Assembly: GCF_002356355.1 (NCBI RefSeq)
Contig: NZ_AP018052.1
Span: 620,001 to 684,000, forward strand
Direction of reading: 5' to 3'
DNA: 64,000 nt
Source: Thiohalobacter thiocyanaticus
GTDB taxonomy: Bacteria > Pseudomonadota > Gammaproteobacteria > Thiohalobacterales > Thiohalobacteraceae
Shown here: positions 51,884-60,321 of the stretch, one piece after another
Layout: each line of letters opens with the position of its first letter
How positions within the stretch are numbered: position 1 is the first letter of the stretch
Position numbers and translations under genes: made by a program
The notes under the pieces: generated by a model
Told to the model about the DNA's origin: nothing
The model's input: only the letters and a program-made list of their open reading frames with translations
The model's database searches: none

Positions 51884-54454
51884 ATGACACCGCGCGGCCG
51901 CAAACTCTCCCTCACCCTGACAATACTGGCGCTGGTATTCCTGCTGGCGCTGGTCATGCTGCCCTACGGCATCAAGTGGGTCCTGCAGGATCAGCTGCGC
52001 GAGCGCGGCGCAGCCGCGGCGACCATCAGCGACGTCAACTTCAATCCCTTCAAGGGTACTCTGGTCATCCGGGATCTCGATGTCCGTGCACCGGACGGGG
52101 GACGGTTGCGCGCCCAATACGCCTTCGTCGACATCGACTGGCTGGACCTGTTCGAACGGCACGTCAATATCCGCAAACTCCAACTCAACAGCGCCGATGT
52201 CACGCTGCGGCTGGAGGAAGACGGCAAATGGTATCTTGCCGGGCTGAGCGAGCCCGTCGTCGATCCGGACCGGCCCGCCGAGCCCGAGCCGGACGCCGAG
52301 GCGCCGACCTGGACGGTGCAGCTGCAGAGCCTGTCCCTGCAATCCACCCGGCTGGGCTATGCCATGCCGCGCTGGGAGGCAGGCCTGGTGATCGAGGCGC
52401 TGGAGATCCTGGAACTCAACACCCGCAATGTCGATCAGGCCGCCCACATCGATTTCAGCGGCGAACTCAACGACGCACCGGTGAAGATCACGGCGGAGCT
52501 CTCGCCCTTCGCCGAGACGCCCGAGTATCGCCTCAACACCCGGGTCCAGGCACTGGGGCTGTCACAGTTTCAGGCCTTCCTGCCGGAGGGCTGGCGCCTC
52601 GCCGCGGGGCAGTTCATGGTCGATGGCGACTGGCGCATCCGGCAGCCGGAAGCCGCTGCCTGGGCCATCGATTACAGCGGCCGGCTGGCGCTGGCCGAGG
52701 CCGATCTCGCCCATCCCGAAATGAAGTTGTCGAGCCAGGCCCTGGAGTGGGACGGAAGCCTCGGCCTGAGCCTGCCGGCGGGGGAGGCCGCTCCCTCGCT
52801 GACGCTGGAGGGTGAACTCAGCAACACGGGGCTGGATCTGCAGGCGAACGCGCCCGGCCTGAGCGTGCAGCGCGAACAGATGAGCTTCACGGGGACGGTC
52901 GGGATCGCCGATCTGAGTGATCCGACAGGACTCACCCTCGCGGGGTCAATCGACAACCGCGGCCTGCAGGTGCGGCAGCGGGAACCCGCCCGCGGGCTGC
53001 TCGAGGCCGACCGGCTCCAGGTGCAGGACCTGGCCATCGCCGGGCTGGACGATATCCGGGTGGTGAAGGTTGCGGCCGACGGACTGCGGATGCTGGCGCC
53101 GCTGGAAGCAGCTGAGGCGGGCGAGGCGGTATTCGCCAGTCCCGGGGTCGCGATTCGCGATATCCGGTTCGAGGCGCGGCAGCGACTGAAGGTGAACGAG
53201 GTTGCGCTGGGCAAGGCGCAGATCCAGCTGGTGCGCAAGGCGGACGGCGGCTGGCGCGGCCTGAGCGTCCCGGCCGGGACGGAGGCAACGCAGGGATCGC
53301 CGGCCGCGCCGGCCGGGGCTGAAGGCGAAGCGGCGGAGGCCAGCGAGCCGGTCAGGGTCAGCATCGGCGCCGTTACCCTGGCCGGGGGCAGCACCTTCAC
53401 CTTCACCGACCGCTCGGTGGAGCCGGCCTATGTGAATGAAGTGAACCTCGAGCGATTCCGGCTCGAACAGATCGACACGGGTGCGCCCGAAACGCCCCTG
53501 CAGCTGGCGCTCGAGGCGAAGAGCGAGAAGTATTCGGGCCTGACCGCGAATGGCTGGATCAAGCCCTTCGGCGAGCAACTGTCCAGCGCCATCGAACTCG
53601 GCATCGAGCACCTCAGCCTGCCGCCGCTGTCACCCTACATGGCGATGACCACCGGCTACTCCATCCGCAGCGGCAGTGTGAGCGTGGACAGCCGGATCGA
53701 CATCGACGCGGGGCAGATGAATATCACAAACGATCTGCGCCTGGACCAGTTCCACGTCCAACCCGTCAGCGAGGAGCAGCGCCAGCGCATCGACCAGAAG
53801 CTGTCCATGCCGCTCGGCACGGCGCTGTCCACGCTGCGCGACGACAACGACAACATTGCGCTCAGACTGCCCGTGACCGGCAGCGTCGAGGATCCCAGCT
53901 TCGGCATCTCGGACGCCATCAACCAGGCCCTGGCCAAGGCCCTGAAGACCGCAGCCGTCAGCTATATCAAGTTCGCGCTGCAGCCCTATGGCAGCCTGAT
54001 CGCGGTCGGGCAGTTCGTCGGCGAGAAGATGAGCCATATCCGGCTCGAGCCGGTGGCCTTCGCCAACGGCTCCGCGGCACTCGACCAGGACGCCGGGCAG
54101 TATCTGCAGAAGATCGGCGAGTTGCTGCAGAAGCGCCCCGAGTTGCAGCTCAGGGTCTGCGGTTATGCCGTGCCCGCCGACCGCGCGGCCCTGCATGAAC
54201 AGCGCCAGGCCGAGGCCGGCAAGGCCGAAGCCGCCCCCGGCGGTGATGGGCGGGACGCCGCGCCGGCCGAACCCGGCGCGGAGATTGAGCCGATCGCGGA
54301 CCAGACGCTGCTGGATCTCGCCGGACAGCGCGCCCGCGCTGTCCAGGACAGCCTGGTCCAGACCCACGGGGTGGATCCCGGACGCCTGTTCGTCTGCCAG
54401 CCCGAACTGGAATCAGACCCGGATGCGAAGGCGGGCGTCGCGCTGAATCTCTAG
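51884..54454 (+). CDS. DUF748 (AsmA-like) periplasmic protein with OmpA-like C-terminal region
   Basis: About 856 residues. N-terminal membrane anchor 'KLSLTLTILALVFLLALVMLPYGIKWVL', then AsmA-like repeats ('NFNPFKGTLVIRDLDVRAPDGGRLRAQYAFVDIDWLDLFERHVNIRKLQLNSADVTL') and the DUF748 section near residues 560-760. The C-terminus 'PVAFANGSAALDQDAGQYLQKIGELLQKRPELQLRVCGYA' is OmpA-like. Proteins of this family are thought to help envelope lipid or membrane homeostasis. The start is uncertain (51827 is another candidate). Confidence 0.82.
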   Translation: MTPRGRKLSLTLTILALVFLLALVMLPYGIKWVLQDQLRERGAAAATISDVNFNPFKGTLVIRDLDVRAPDGGRLRAQYAFVDIDWLDLFERHVNIRKLQLNSADVTLRLEEDGKWYLAGLSEPVVDPDRPAEPEPDAEAPTWTVQLQSLSLQSTRLGYAMPRWEAGLVIEALEILELNTRNVDQAAHIDFSGELNDAPVKITAELSPFAETPEYRLNTRVQALGLSQFQAFLPEGWRLAAGQFMVDGDWRIRQPEAAAWAIDYSGRLALAEADLAHPEMKLSSQALEWDGSLGLSLPAGEAAPSLTLEGELSNTGLDLQANAPGLSVQREQMSFTGTVGIADLSDPTGLTLAGSIDNRGLQVRQREPARGLLEADRLQVQDLAIAGLDDIRVVKVAADGLRMLAPLEAAEAGEAVFASPGVAIRDIRFEARQRLKVNEVALGKAQIQLVRKADGGWRGLSVPAGTEATQGSPAAPAGAEGEAAEASEPVRVSIGAVTLAGGSTFTFTDRSVEPAYVNEVNLERFRLEQIDTGAPETPLQLALEAKSEKYSGLTANGWIKPFGEQLSSAIELGIEHLSLPPLSPYMAMTTGYSIRSGSVSVDSRIDIDAGQMNITNDLRLDQFHVQPVSEEQRQRIDQKLSMPLGTALSTLRDDNDNIALRLPVTGSVEDPSFGISDAINQALAKALKTAAVSYIKFALQPYGSLIAVGQFVGEKMSHIRLEPVAFANGSAALDQDAGQYLQKIGELLQKRPELQLRVCGYAVPADRAALHEQRQAEAGKAEAAPGGDGRDAAPAEPGAEIEPIADQTLLDLAGQRARAVQDSLVQTHGVDPGRLFVCQPELESDPDAKAGVALNL

Positions 54455-54481
54455 GGCGATGCTGATCAATCAGCGTCAGCC

Positions 54482-54509
54482 CGTCATCCCCGCGCAGGCG
54501 GGGATCCAG
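54482..54509. repeat. Family B half-repeat
   Basis: CGTCATCCCCGCGCAGG...GGGATCCAG only; no right half. Confidence 0.65.
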
Positions 54510-54598
54510 CCGCCGCGGCGGATGGTGGATGACGCGCTGTCCGGGCATCGCAACACAGCCGGGTCAGGCCCATTCGGCTCAGTCCTCCTTCATGCCAC

Positions 54599-55507
54599 TC
54601 AGCCAGAGCGCCGCCACAGCGACGCCAGCAGCGAGCCGCTCAGATTGTGCCAGATGCTGAACAGCGCGCCCGGCAGGGCGGCCAGCGGCGCGAAATACTT
54701 CATCGCCAGCGCCACCGCCAGGCCGGAATTCTGCATCCCCACCTCGATCGCCAGCGTCCGGCACACCGGGGTGTCGTAGCCCAGCAGCCGCGGGACGGCA
54801 TAACCGCCGAGCAGTCCGGTCAGGTTGTGCAGGGCGACCGCCAGCAGCAGCAACAGGGAGAGTTCGCCCAGCCTCTCGTGGTTGAGTGCCACGATGATCG
54901 CGATGATCAGCACAATGGCGGTCACCGAGATCAGGGGAAAGGCATGCTGCAGCGGCCTGAGCCGCGCATGCAGGAAGTGGTTGAGCACGATGCCCAGCAG
55001 CACCGGCGCGATGATCAGCTGCACGATGCTCATCAGCATCTGCAGAACAGGGACGTCGATACTGGCGTTGAGATAGAGCCAGCTCAGCCACGGGGTGAGC
55101 AGCACTGCCAGCAGGGTGGACACCGCTGTGAGGGTGATGGACAGGGCCACATTGCCCTTCGCGAGATAACACACCACATTCGAGGCCGTGCCGCCGGGGC
55201 TGGCGCCGACCAGTACCATCCCGGCGGTGAGCAGCGGGTGCAGCCCCAGCAGCAGCGAGATCCCCCAGGTCGCCAGCGGCATCACGCCGAACTGAAGCAG
55301 CGCGCCCAGAACAATCAACTTCGGCATTTTCAGGATGCGGGTGAAATCATCCAGTGTCAGCGTCAGTCCCATGCCGAACATCACCAGCGCCAGCAGGGGC
55401 AGGATCGCGCTCTTGAGACCGGCGAACAGCGCCGGCTGCCACCAGGCAAGCGCGGAGAACAGGATGGCCCAGAGCGGGAAGAGGCGGGTGAGGGTATGGA
55501 TCAGCAT
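54599..55507 (-). CDS. Bile acid:sodium symporter family protein
   Basis: A 302-residue inner-membrane protein with about nine or ten helices and the family sodium-site motif 'LVGASPGGTASNVVCYLAKGNVALSITLTAVSTL' plus 'TLAIEVGMQNSGLAVALAMKYF'. Members import organic acids or related solutes with sodium. Substrate unknown. I use the ATG at 55507 because it starts directly before the first helix; the frame extends to 55603. Confidence 0.88.
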   Translation of the reverse strand: MLIHTLTRLFPLWAILFSALAWWQPALFAGLKSAILPLLALVMFGMGLTLTLDDFTRILKMPKLIVLGALLQFGVMPLATWGISLLLGLHPLLTAGMVLVGASPGGTASNVVCYLAKGNVALSITLTAVSTLLAVLLTPWLSWLYLNASIDVPVLQMLMSIVQLIIAPVLLGIVLNHFLHARLRPLQHAFPLISVTAIVLIIAIIVALNHERLGELSLLLLLAVALHNLTGLLGGYAVPRLLGYDTPVCRTLAIEVGMQNSGLAVALAMKYFAPLAALPGALFSIWHNLSGSLLASLWRRSG

Positions 55508-55812
55508 TGGTTTGAAGGGCTGAGGAGGCTTGAACACAGCTGCCGGATAAGGTCGGAAAAGTCGATTATCCGCAGCCTTGCTGTATCTGTCAGTTGCTGA
55601 CAATAAAATAATTCTGCTTGTCCATTGCGTGGACTAATGCGCGCTTTTTGATGCGGGTTCAGCAGCTTAATCGGTTTCCTGGCGAGTGTGAACAGCAACA
55701 GCGTCTGGCATTAAACGGATTAATTCGCGACGAAATTATTTTAGCGCGTATTCCGTCGCTGTATGTCTTATTAATTAACGTCCGTTGTTTGCATGACATA
55801 GCCGGAGGTTTC
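55508..55812. other. AT-rich divergent gap before the CBS gene
   Basis: AT-rich (55600-55800). Likely promoters in both directions, but no hexamer pair stands out. CGGAGG at 55802-55808 is the ribosome-binding site of the CBS gene. I see no gene. Confidence 0.5.
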
Positions 55813-56400
55813 ATGTTTCAGAACTACGATACATTGCAGCAGGGCGCGCTGGAAACGGGTGTCACCTATTCGCGGCCTCCGCAGCGGCTGCCCGAAAGGG
55901 TCAGGGCGGATGATCCCGCCGTGCATGTGATGACGGACTTCAGCAAGGTTGCGGCCATCACCATGGGGCCCTGTGCGACCATCGATGATGCCAATGAACG
56001 CATGATCGCCAGCGGCGTGCGCATGCTGCTGATCACGGATCAGTACAATGCCATCATGGGCGTGGTGACCAGCACCGATATCATGGGTGAGCGTCCCATG
56101 CGCTATCTGCAGCAGCTTGGCGGCAAGCGCGGCGAGATACTGCTGCGCGACATCATGACCCCGCAGGATCAGATCGAGGTCCTGCCGATGAATCAGGTGG
56201 AAAAGGCCTGCGTCGGGGATATCGTCAACACCCTGTACCGCTACGGCAGAAAGCATGCGCTGGTCGTTGAGCAGGCAGCCGGTGGCCAGCGGGTGCGCGG
56301 GGTGTTTTCCGCCAGCCAGATCAGCCGCCAGCTGGGCGAGACCATCGACCCCGCCGAGGTGGCCAACTCCTTCGCCGAAGTGGGAGCCGCATTGGCCTGA
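55813..56400 (+). CDS. CBS-domain pair protein
   Basis: A 195-residue protein with two CBS domains: 'VMTDFSKVAAITMGPCATIDDANERMIASGVRMLLITDQYNAIMGVVTSTDIMGERP' and 'DIMTPQDQIEVLPMNQVEKACVGDIVNTLYRYGRKHALVVEQAAGGQRVRGVFSASQISRQLG'. CBS pairs bind adenosine nucleotides and regulate partner proteins or act as energy sensors. No partner is evident from the neighbours. A strong GGAGG site precedes the ATG. Confidence 0.88.
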   Translation: MFQNYDTLQQGALETGVTYSRPPQRLPERVRADDPAVHVMTDFSKVAAITMGPCATIDDANERMIASGVRMLLITDQYNAIMGVVTSTDIMGERPMRYLQQLGGKRGEILLRDIMTPQDQIEVLPMNQVEKACVGDIVNTLYRYGRKHALVVEQAAGGQRVRGVFSASQISRQLGETIDPAEVANSFAEVGAALA

Positions 56401-56419
56401 TGCTGTTCGGCTCAGGCGC

Positions 56420-56768
56420 CGGCCGGGCAAGTTGATCGACACGGCTTGACACCTGAGCATCCTCGCTGCGCATCACCACCACTTCCGGCAGAGCGTCGAG
56501 GACGGGATTGCCCGGCCCCTCGCCGAAATCGATATATCCGCACATCACGACGGTGCCGGTGTCCGTGTCGCATTCGGCCCGGGCTGCACCGGTTTCCGGC
56601 CAGCCGGACAGGGTATGCCAGGCATCGTGAGGCAATACAACAAGATCTCCGTCACGCAGCGCAATCTCGGGGCGGGCCGTATCCAGACGCAGCCAGGCGC
56701 TGCCGCGACCGATCAGATGAAAGGTGGCGCGCCGGGTGCCCGAAGTATTCAGCGACCAGTTGCCGTAA
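56420..56768 (-). pseudogene. Fragment of an AraC-family regulator (cupin_6 N-terminal domain)
   Basis: On the minus strand, 'ATFHLIGRGSAWLRLDTARPEIALRDGDLVVLPHDAWHTLSG' and 'TVVMCGYIDFGEGPGNPVLDALPEVVVMRSED' match the sensory cupin domain of AraC regulators. No start codon fits, the 5' end overlaps the ankyrin gene's 3' end, and the DNA-binding half is missing. It is a remnant, likely from an insertion or deletion event. Confidence 0.7.
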
Positions 56769-57408
56769 TCAGGCGTTCCAGGATTTGCTGCTGTCCTTCC
56801 TTCGCCGCGATGGCGAGTGCCGTGTTTCCCTGTGCGTCGGTCTGGGCGGGTGGGACGCCGGCGGCGAGCAGGGCTGCCACCGCCTCGATGTGTCCTCTTC
56901 TCACCGCCCAGGTCAGGGCGGTGTTGCCGCTGCTGTCGCGGATGTCCGGGTCGGCGCCTTCGTCCAGAAGGACGCCGATGCATTGTGCGTGACCCTCGCG
57001 CGCGGCCCAGATCAGGGCGGTCCAGCCCATCGTGGTGTCGGTCAGGTCGACGCCGGCGCCGTGCTCGACCAGCAGGTCGATCATGCGGGGATGGTTGTTG
57101 CCGGCGGCGAACATCACGGCGCTGTAGAGCCCCTGGTCGGTGTCGTCCGGGTCGGCGCCCTGTTCCAGCAGCAGTTTCGCGATCTCGTAATGGCCGTTCT
57201 GAGCGGCCTTGAGCAGCGGGGTGTAAAGACAGTGATCGCGGGCATGGATGTCGGCGCCCCGCTCGATGAGTGACTTCACCTCATCCAGATTGCCCGCCTC
57301 GGCGGCGAGGATGAGCGGTGTCTGGCCCTTTTCGTTGCGTGCATCCGGATCGCTGCAGGCGAGCAGGCTGAATGCGATGAGGACACAGACAAGGGAGGCG
57401 AGGCGCAT
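56749..57408 (-). CDS. Ankyrin-repeat lipoprotein
   Basis: A 219-residue protein. N-terminal lipobox 'SLLAC' (Cys18) makes it a lipoprotein. About six ankyrin repeats follow: 'KGQTPLILAAEAGNLDEVKSLIERGADIHARD', 'TPLLKAAQNGHYEIAKLLLEQGADPDDTD' and further copies to the end. Ankyrin arrays bind other proteins; the partner is unknown. Envelope location is inferred from the lipobox. Confidence 0.9.
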   Translation of the reverse strand: MRLASLVCVLIAFSLLACSDPDARNEKGQTPLILAAEAGNLDEVKSLIERGADIHARDHCLYTPLLKAAQNGHYEIAKLLLEQGADPDDTDQGLYSAVMFAAGNNHPRMIDLLVEHGAGVDLTDTTMGWTALIWAAREGHAQCIGVLLDEGADPDIRDSSGNTALTWAVRRGHIEAVAALLAAGVPPAQTDAQGNTALAIAAKEGQQQILERLITATGR

Positions 57409-57813
57409 GTTGTTTCCGCAGGTCGATATGACGGCTCGCTCCAGCTTAACGCCCGGTTGCAGCCTGCGCCAGTGAGGTCACTGGCGAGGATGGAACCAGT
57501 TGGCTGACAGCAACACTGAAGAGGCGGCGTAAGCAGGGAGCTTTTTACGGCCGGGCAATCACGGGCGGCCGGGAGAGACGGGCTGGGCGGCAGCATTATT
57601 TTTCAAAATGAAACAGATAGTGCATCTCTTTTCAGCTGGTTGCGCTCAGATTTCCATGCTAACTTTCTGTTGACCAGGCAGAGGGTCGCCTGCATCAATC
57701 CTGCCGGCGGGCAGCGCGCCCGACCTGCAGCCTTACAGCTTGAATCAGCCGCGGCTCATGGAGCAGGTGTTCCGCCACGGCTGGAATCGACCAACAGAAA
57801 GCGAGGACTCGAT
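57409..57813. other. Divergent gap between the ankyrin and DUF4399 genes
   Basis: No repeat family, RNA or gene stands out. GCGAGGACTCGAT before 57814 contains a usable GAGG ribosome-binding site. Confidence 0.5.
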
Positions 57814-58218
57814 ATGGGACATGCACTGAAAGCCGCAGGCGGTTTGTCGCTCTTGTTGTTCGGCGCCACGGTATCTGCCGCTGAGCCGGAACTGTACTTC
57901 ATCACCCCCGTCGATGGGGCTACCGTGGAAAGTCCGGTGACCGTCCGCTTCGGACTGAGAAATTTCGGCGTGGCGCCGGCCGGGGTGGAAAAGGCAGGTG
58001 CGGGCCATCACCATCTGGTGGTCGATGCCGATCTGCCGCCGCTGGACCAGCCGATTCCCGCCACTGAGCACTATATCCACTTCGGCGGCGGGCAGACCGA
58101 AACCAGCGTCGAACTCGAGCCCGGCAAACACACCCTGCAACTGCTGATGGGCGACCACCGGCATATTCCGCACGACACGCCGGTGGTGTCGGAAAAAATC
58201 ACTATTACGGTCAAGTGA
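57814..58218 (+). CDS. DUF4399 domain periplasmic protein
   Basis: A 134-residue protein with a signal peptide (1-22, 'LSLLLFGATVSAAEPE') and the DUF4399 domain: 'VYFITPVDGATVESPVTVRFGLRNFGVAPAGVEKAGAGHHHLVVDADLPPLDQPIPATEHYIHFGGGQTETSVELEPGKHTLQLLMGDHRHIPH'. The histidine-rich motifs could bind metal, a family feature of unknown function. The ATG at 57814 starts the signal peptide. Confidence 0.85.
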   Translation: MGHALKAAGGLSLLLFGATVSAAEPELYFITPVDGATVESPVTVRFGLRNFGVAPAGVEKAGAGHHHLVVDADLPPLDQPIPATEHYIHFGGGQTETSVELEPGKHTLQLLMGDHRHIPHDTPVVSEKITITVK

Positions 58219-58381
58219 CACCTGTCCGGCCGGGTGCCGTGGATACATCTCCGCGGCCGCCCGGCGGGATTGTCTGATCAATCGCAGAACCGGCTGCGCG
58301 GCGCAGGTTCCTGTCCGCGCGTGCTGCTGCTGCCGCGCTGATGTGCGTTATCCGGCCCGGGTGCCGGCCCGCCTGTCGAGG

Positions 58382-59683
58382 TCATGCGCGGATGGAAGCG
58401 ACAGCATCGATCACGCCGCGCGCACCATCGCGAATCTCCTCGACAATGCGCTCGACCTCACCCACCTGGCTCTTGCCCTCGCCGGCGACGCGCAGAACGC
58501 TGTCGATCTGCCTTTCGATGTTCCCGGAAAGCTCCAGGATGCCCTCGATCACCTCGGAGATCTCGCCCGTGGCATTGGCGGTGCGCTGTGCCAGTGCCCG
58601 CACCTCGTCGGCAACGACCGCAAAGCCGCGGCCCTGCTCGCCTGCGCGGGCGGCCTCGATGGCGGCATTGAGGGCCAGGAGGTTGGTTTGATCGGCGACG
58701 GCGGTGATGGTGTCCACCATATTCTCGATGTTCTGCGACTGCTCGTTGAGCTGCGAGATGATTGTCTTGGAACTGTCCACGCCCTGCTCGATCCTGGTGG
58801 AGGTCTCGAGAGAGCGTGCGAGTGAAGTGCCCGCCCGTTCGGCGATGGCGGCGGTCTGGGTCGCCGTCGCGGATGCGATGGCGGTGGCGTCCTGGGTCTG
58901 GATGGCGCGTTCCACGCGCTCGGTGATATCCGTCGCGAACTTGATCACCTTCTCTGTCCTGCCCTGCTCGTCGAAGATCGGGTTGTAGGACGCCTCAAGC
59001 CAGACCGTTGTACCATCCGCGCGCCGGCGCTGGAACTGGCCCGTGTGCAGATCTCCGGTGGCCAGCTGGTCCCAGAAGTCGGGCTGCTCGCGGTAGAAGG
59101 CGTCGTCGCAGAACATGCGATGATGCTGGTCCTTGATCTCTTTCAGTCGGTAGCCCATGGTCCTGAGGAAATTCTCGTTCGCCGAGATCACGGTGCCGTC
59201 AGGGGTGAATTCGATCACGGCCATGGAGCGATTGATGGCATCGAACACGGCTGTCTGCTCGCGCAGGCGCGTCTGCTCGTCGGTGACATCCGAGGCGATC
59301 TTCATGATCCTGACGACCCGGTTGTCTTCATCCCTGATGGGGAAATAGCTGGCTTCGAGCCAGACCTTGTCGCCGTTGCGCCGGTAGCGCGCGAAGGTGC
59401 CGCTGTGGGAGTTGCCCTGTTGCAGGGATCTCCAGAAGTCGGCGTATTCGCGCGAGTCCGCATAATCGTCTTCGCAGAAAATGCGGTGATGCCTGCCTTT
59501 CACCTCCGCCTCCTCATAACCCATTACCGCGCTGAACAGTTGATTGACGGCGAGGATGTCCCCTTCCGGGGTGAACAGGATGGTCGCGACGGAATTGTTG
59601 ATGGCATTCAGCATTGCCTGGCAATCCGAGGCTTTCTTCCGGGCGTCGTGAATGAGTTCCCGCGTCTTTCTTGTCAACAGCAT
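58382..59683 (-). CDS. Soluble double-PAS methyl-accepting chemotaxis protein
   Basis: A 433-residue chemoreceptor without membrane segments. Two PAS/PAC units lie at about 20-140 ('[40 protein letters not shown]') and 145-265 ('[35 protein letters not shown]'). The C-terminal signalling tip is '[34 protein letters not shown]'. It resembles BdlA of Pseudomonas and the PAS-type soluble receptors that couple redox or oxygen cues to CheA or biofilm dispersal. No HAMP is seen. Heme or FAD binding is possible but unproved. Confidence 0.9.
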   Translation of the reverse strand: MLLTRKTRELIHDARKKASDCQAMLNAINNSVATILFTPEGDILAVNQLFSAVMGYEEAEVKGRHHRIFCEDDYADSREYADFWRSLQQGNSHSGTFARYRRNGDKVWLEASYFPIRDEDNRVVRIMKIASDVTDEQTRLREQTAVFDAINRSMAVIEFTPDGTVISANENFLRTMGYRLKEIKDQHHRMFCDDAFYREQPDFWDQLATGDLHTGQFQRRRADGTTVWLEASYNPIFDEQGRTEKVIKFATDITERVERAIQTQDATAIASATATQTAAIAERAGTSLARSLETSTRIEQGVDSSKTIISQLNEQSQNIENMVDTITAVADQTNLLALNAAIEAARAGEQGRGFAVVADEVRALAQRTANATGEISEVIEGILELSGNIERQIDSVLRVAGEGKSQVGEVERIVEEIRDGARGVIDAVASIRA

Positions 59684-60023
59684 GATCTACTCTTCCGGTT
59701 CGGGTGAATTCGGGGTGGAGCATTCGCCCGGTTATTATTGCAGGGTCCCCGGGGCTTTCCCGAGGATGCCCTGTATGTCGGTTTACCGCTGACAGGCTTG
59801 AGCGGCTTGGCGGGCGTCTGAGCGGAGACAGGAGGGGGGTCTGGAGGCGCTTTCGGCCGAAGCGTCTGTAATCAAAGGGATCAATGCCGATCAGGCGGAT
59901 CGGTTGAGCGCCTGTAAATAATTTGTGACGATTTGCTGTGGGCGGCTGAGGTGGTGAGAATCGCTGCAGGGATATGCATCTGCGCGAATTGCCATCGCCG
60001 CCTGTGGTCAGGCGTTCTTTGTC
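59684..60023. other. Gap between DUF1328 and MCP genes
   Basis: About 340 bases with no repeat, RNA or credible gene. Confidence 0.5.
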
Positions 60024-60194
60024 CTAGGGACGGCCGCGGCGGAAAAGATTCAGGATCACGGCTACGACGAAAAGCACCAGGAACAGGAAGAACAGCAGCT
60101 TGGCGATACTGGTTGCCGTGCCGGCAATGCCGCCGAATCCCAGAACCGCGGCAATGATGGCGATGATGAGAAATGTTACAGCCCATGACAACAT
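60024..60194 (-). CDS. DUF1328 family small membrane protein
   Basis: A 56-residue protein: two hydrophobic helices, '[21 protein letters not shown]' and '[19 protein letters not shown]', ending 'NLFRRGRP'. This is the YtjA-like DUF1328 family, often near stress genes, with no known activity. AAGGAGG precedes the start on the minus strand, a strong ribosome-binding site. Confidence 0.93.
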   Translation of the reverse strand: MLSWAVTFLIIAIIAAVLGFGGIAGTATSIAKLLFFLFLVLFVVAVILNLFRRGRP

Positions 60195-60321
60195 GGCAAT
60201 GCCTCCTTGTAGGTCTTGCGCTGACCGGTGGTTGAGTCGGCCGCGGTTTGAGACGTTTTACGATGCCGGGTGATATCACGCGTGTGCGCCCGGCAATCGA
60301 TCCGCCACAGCACGGGCTGGG

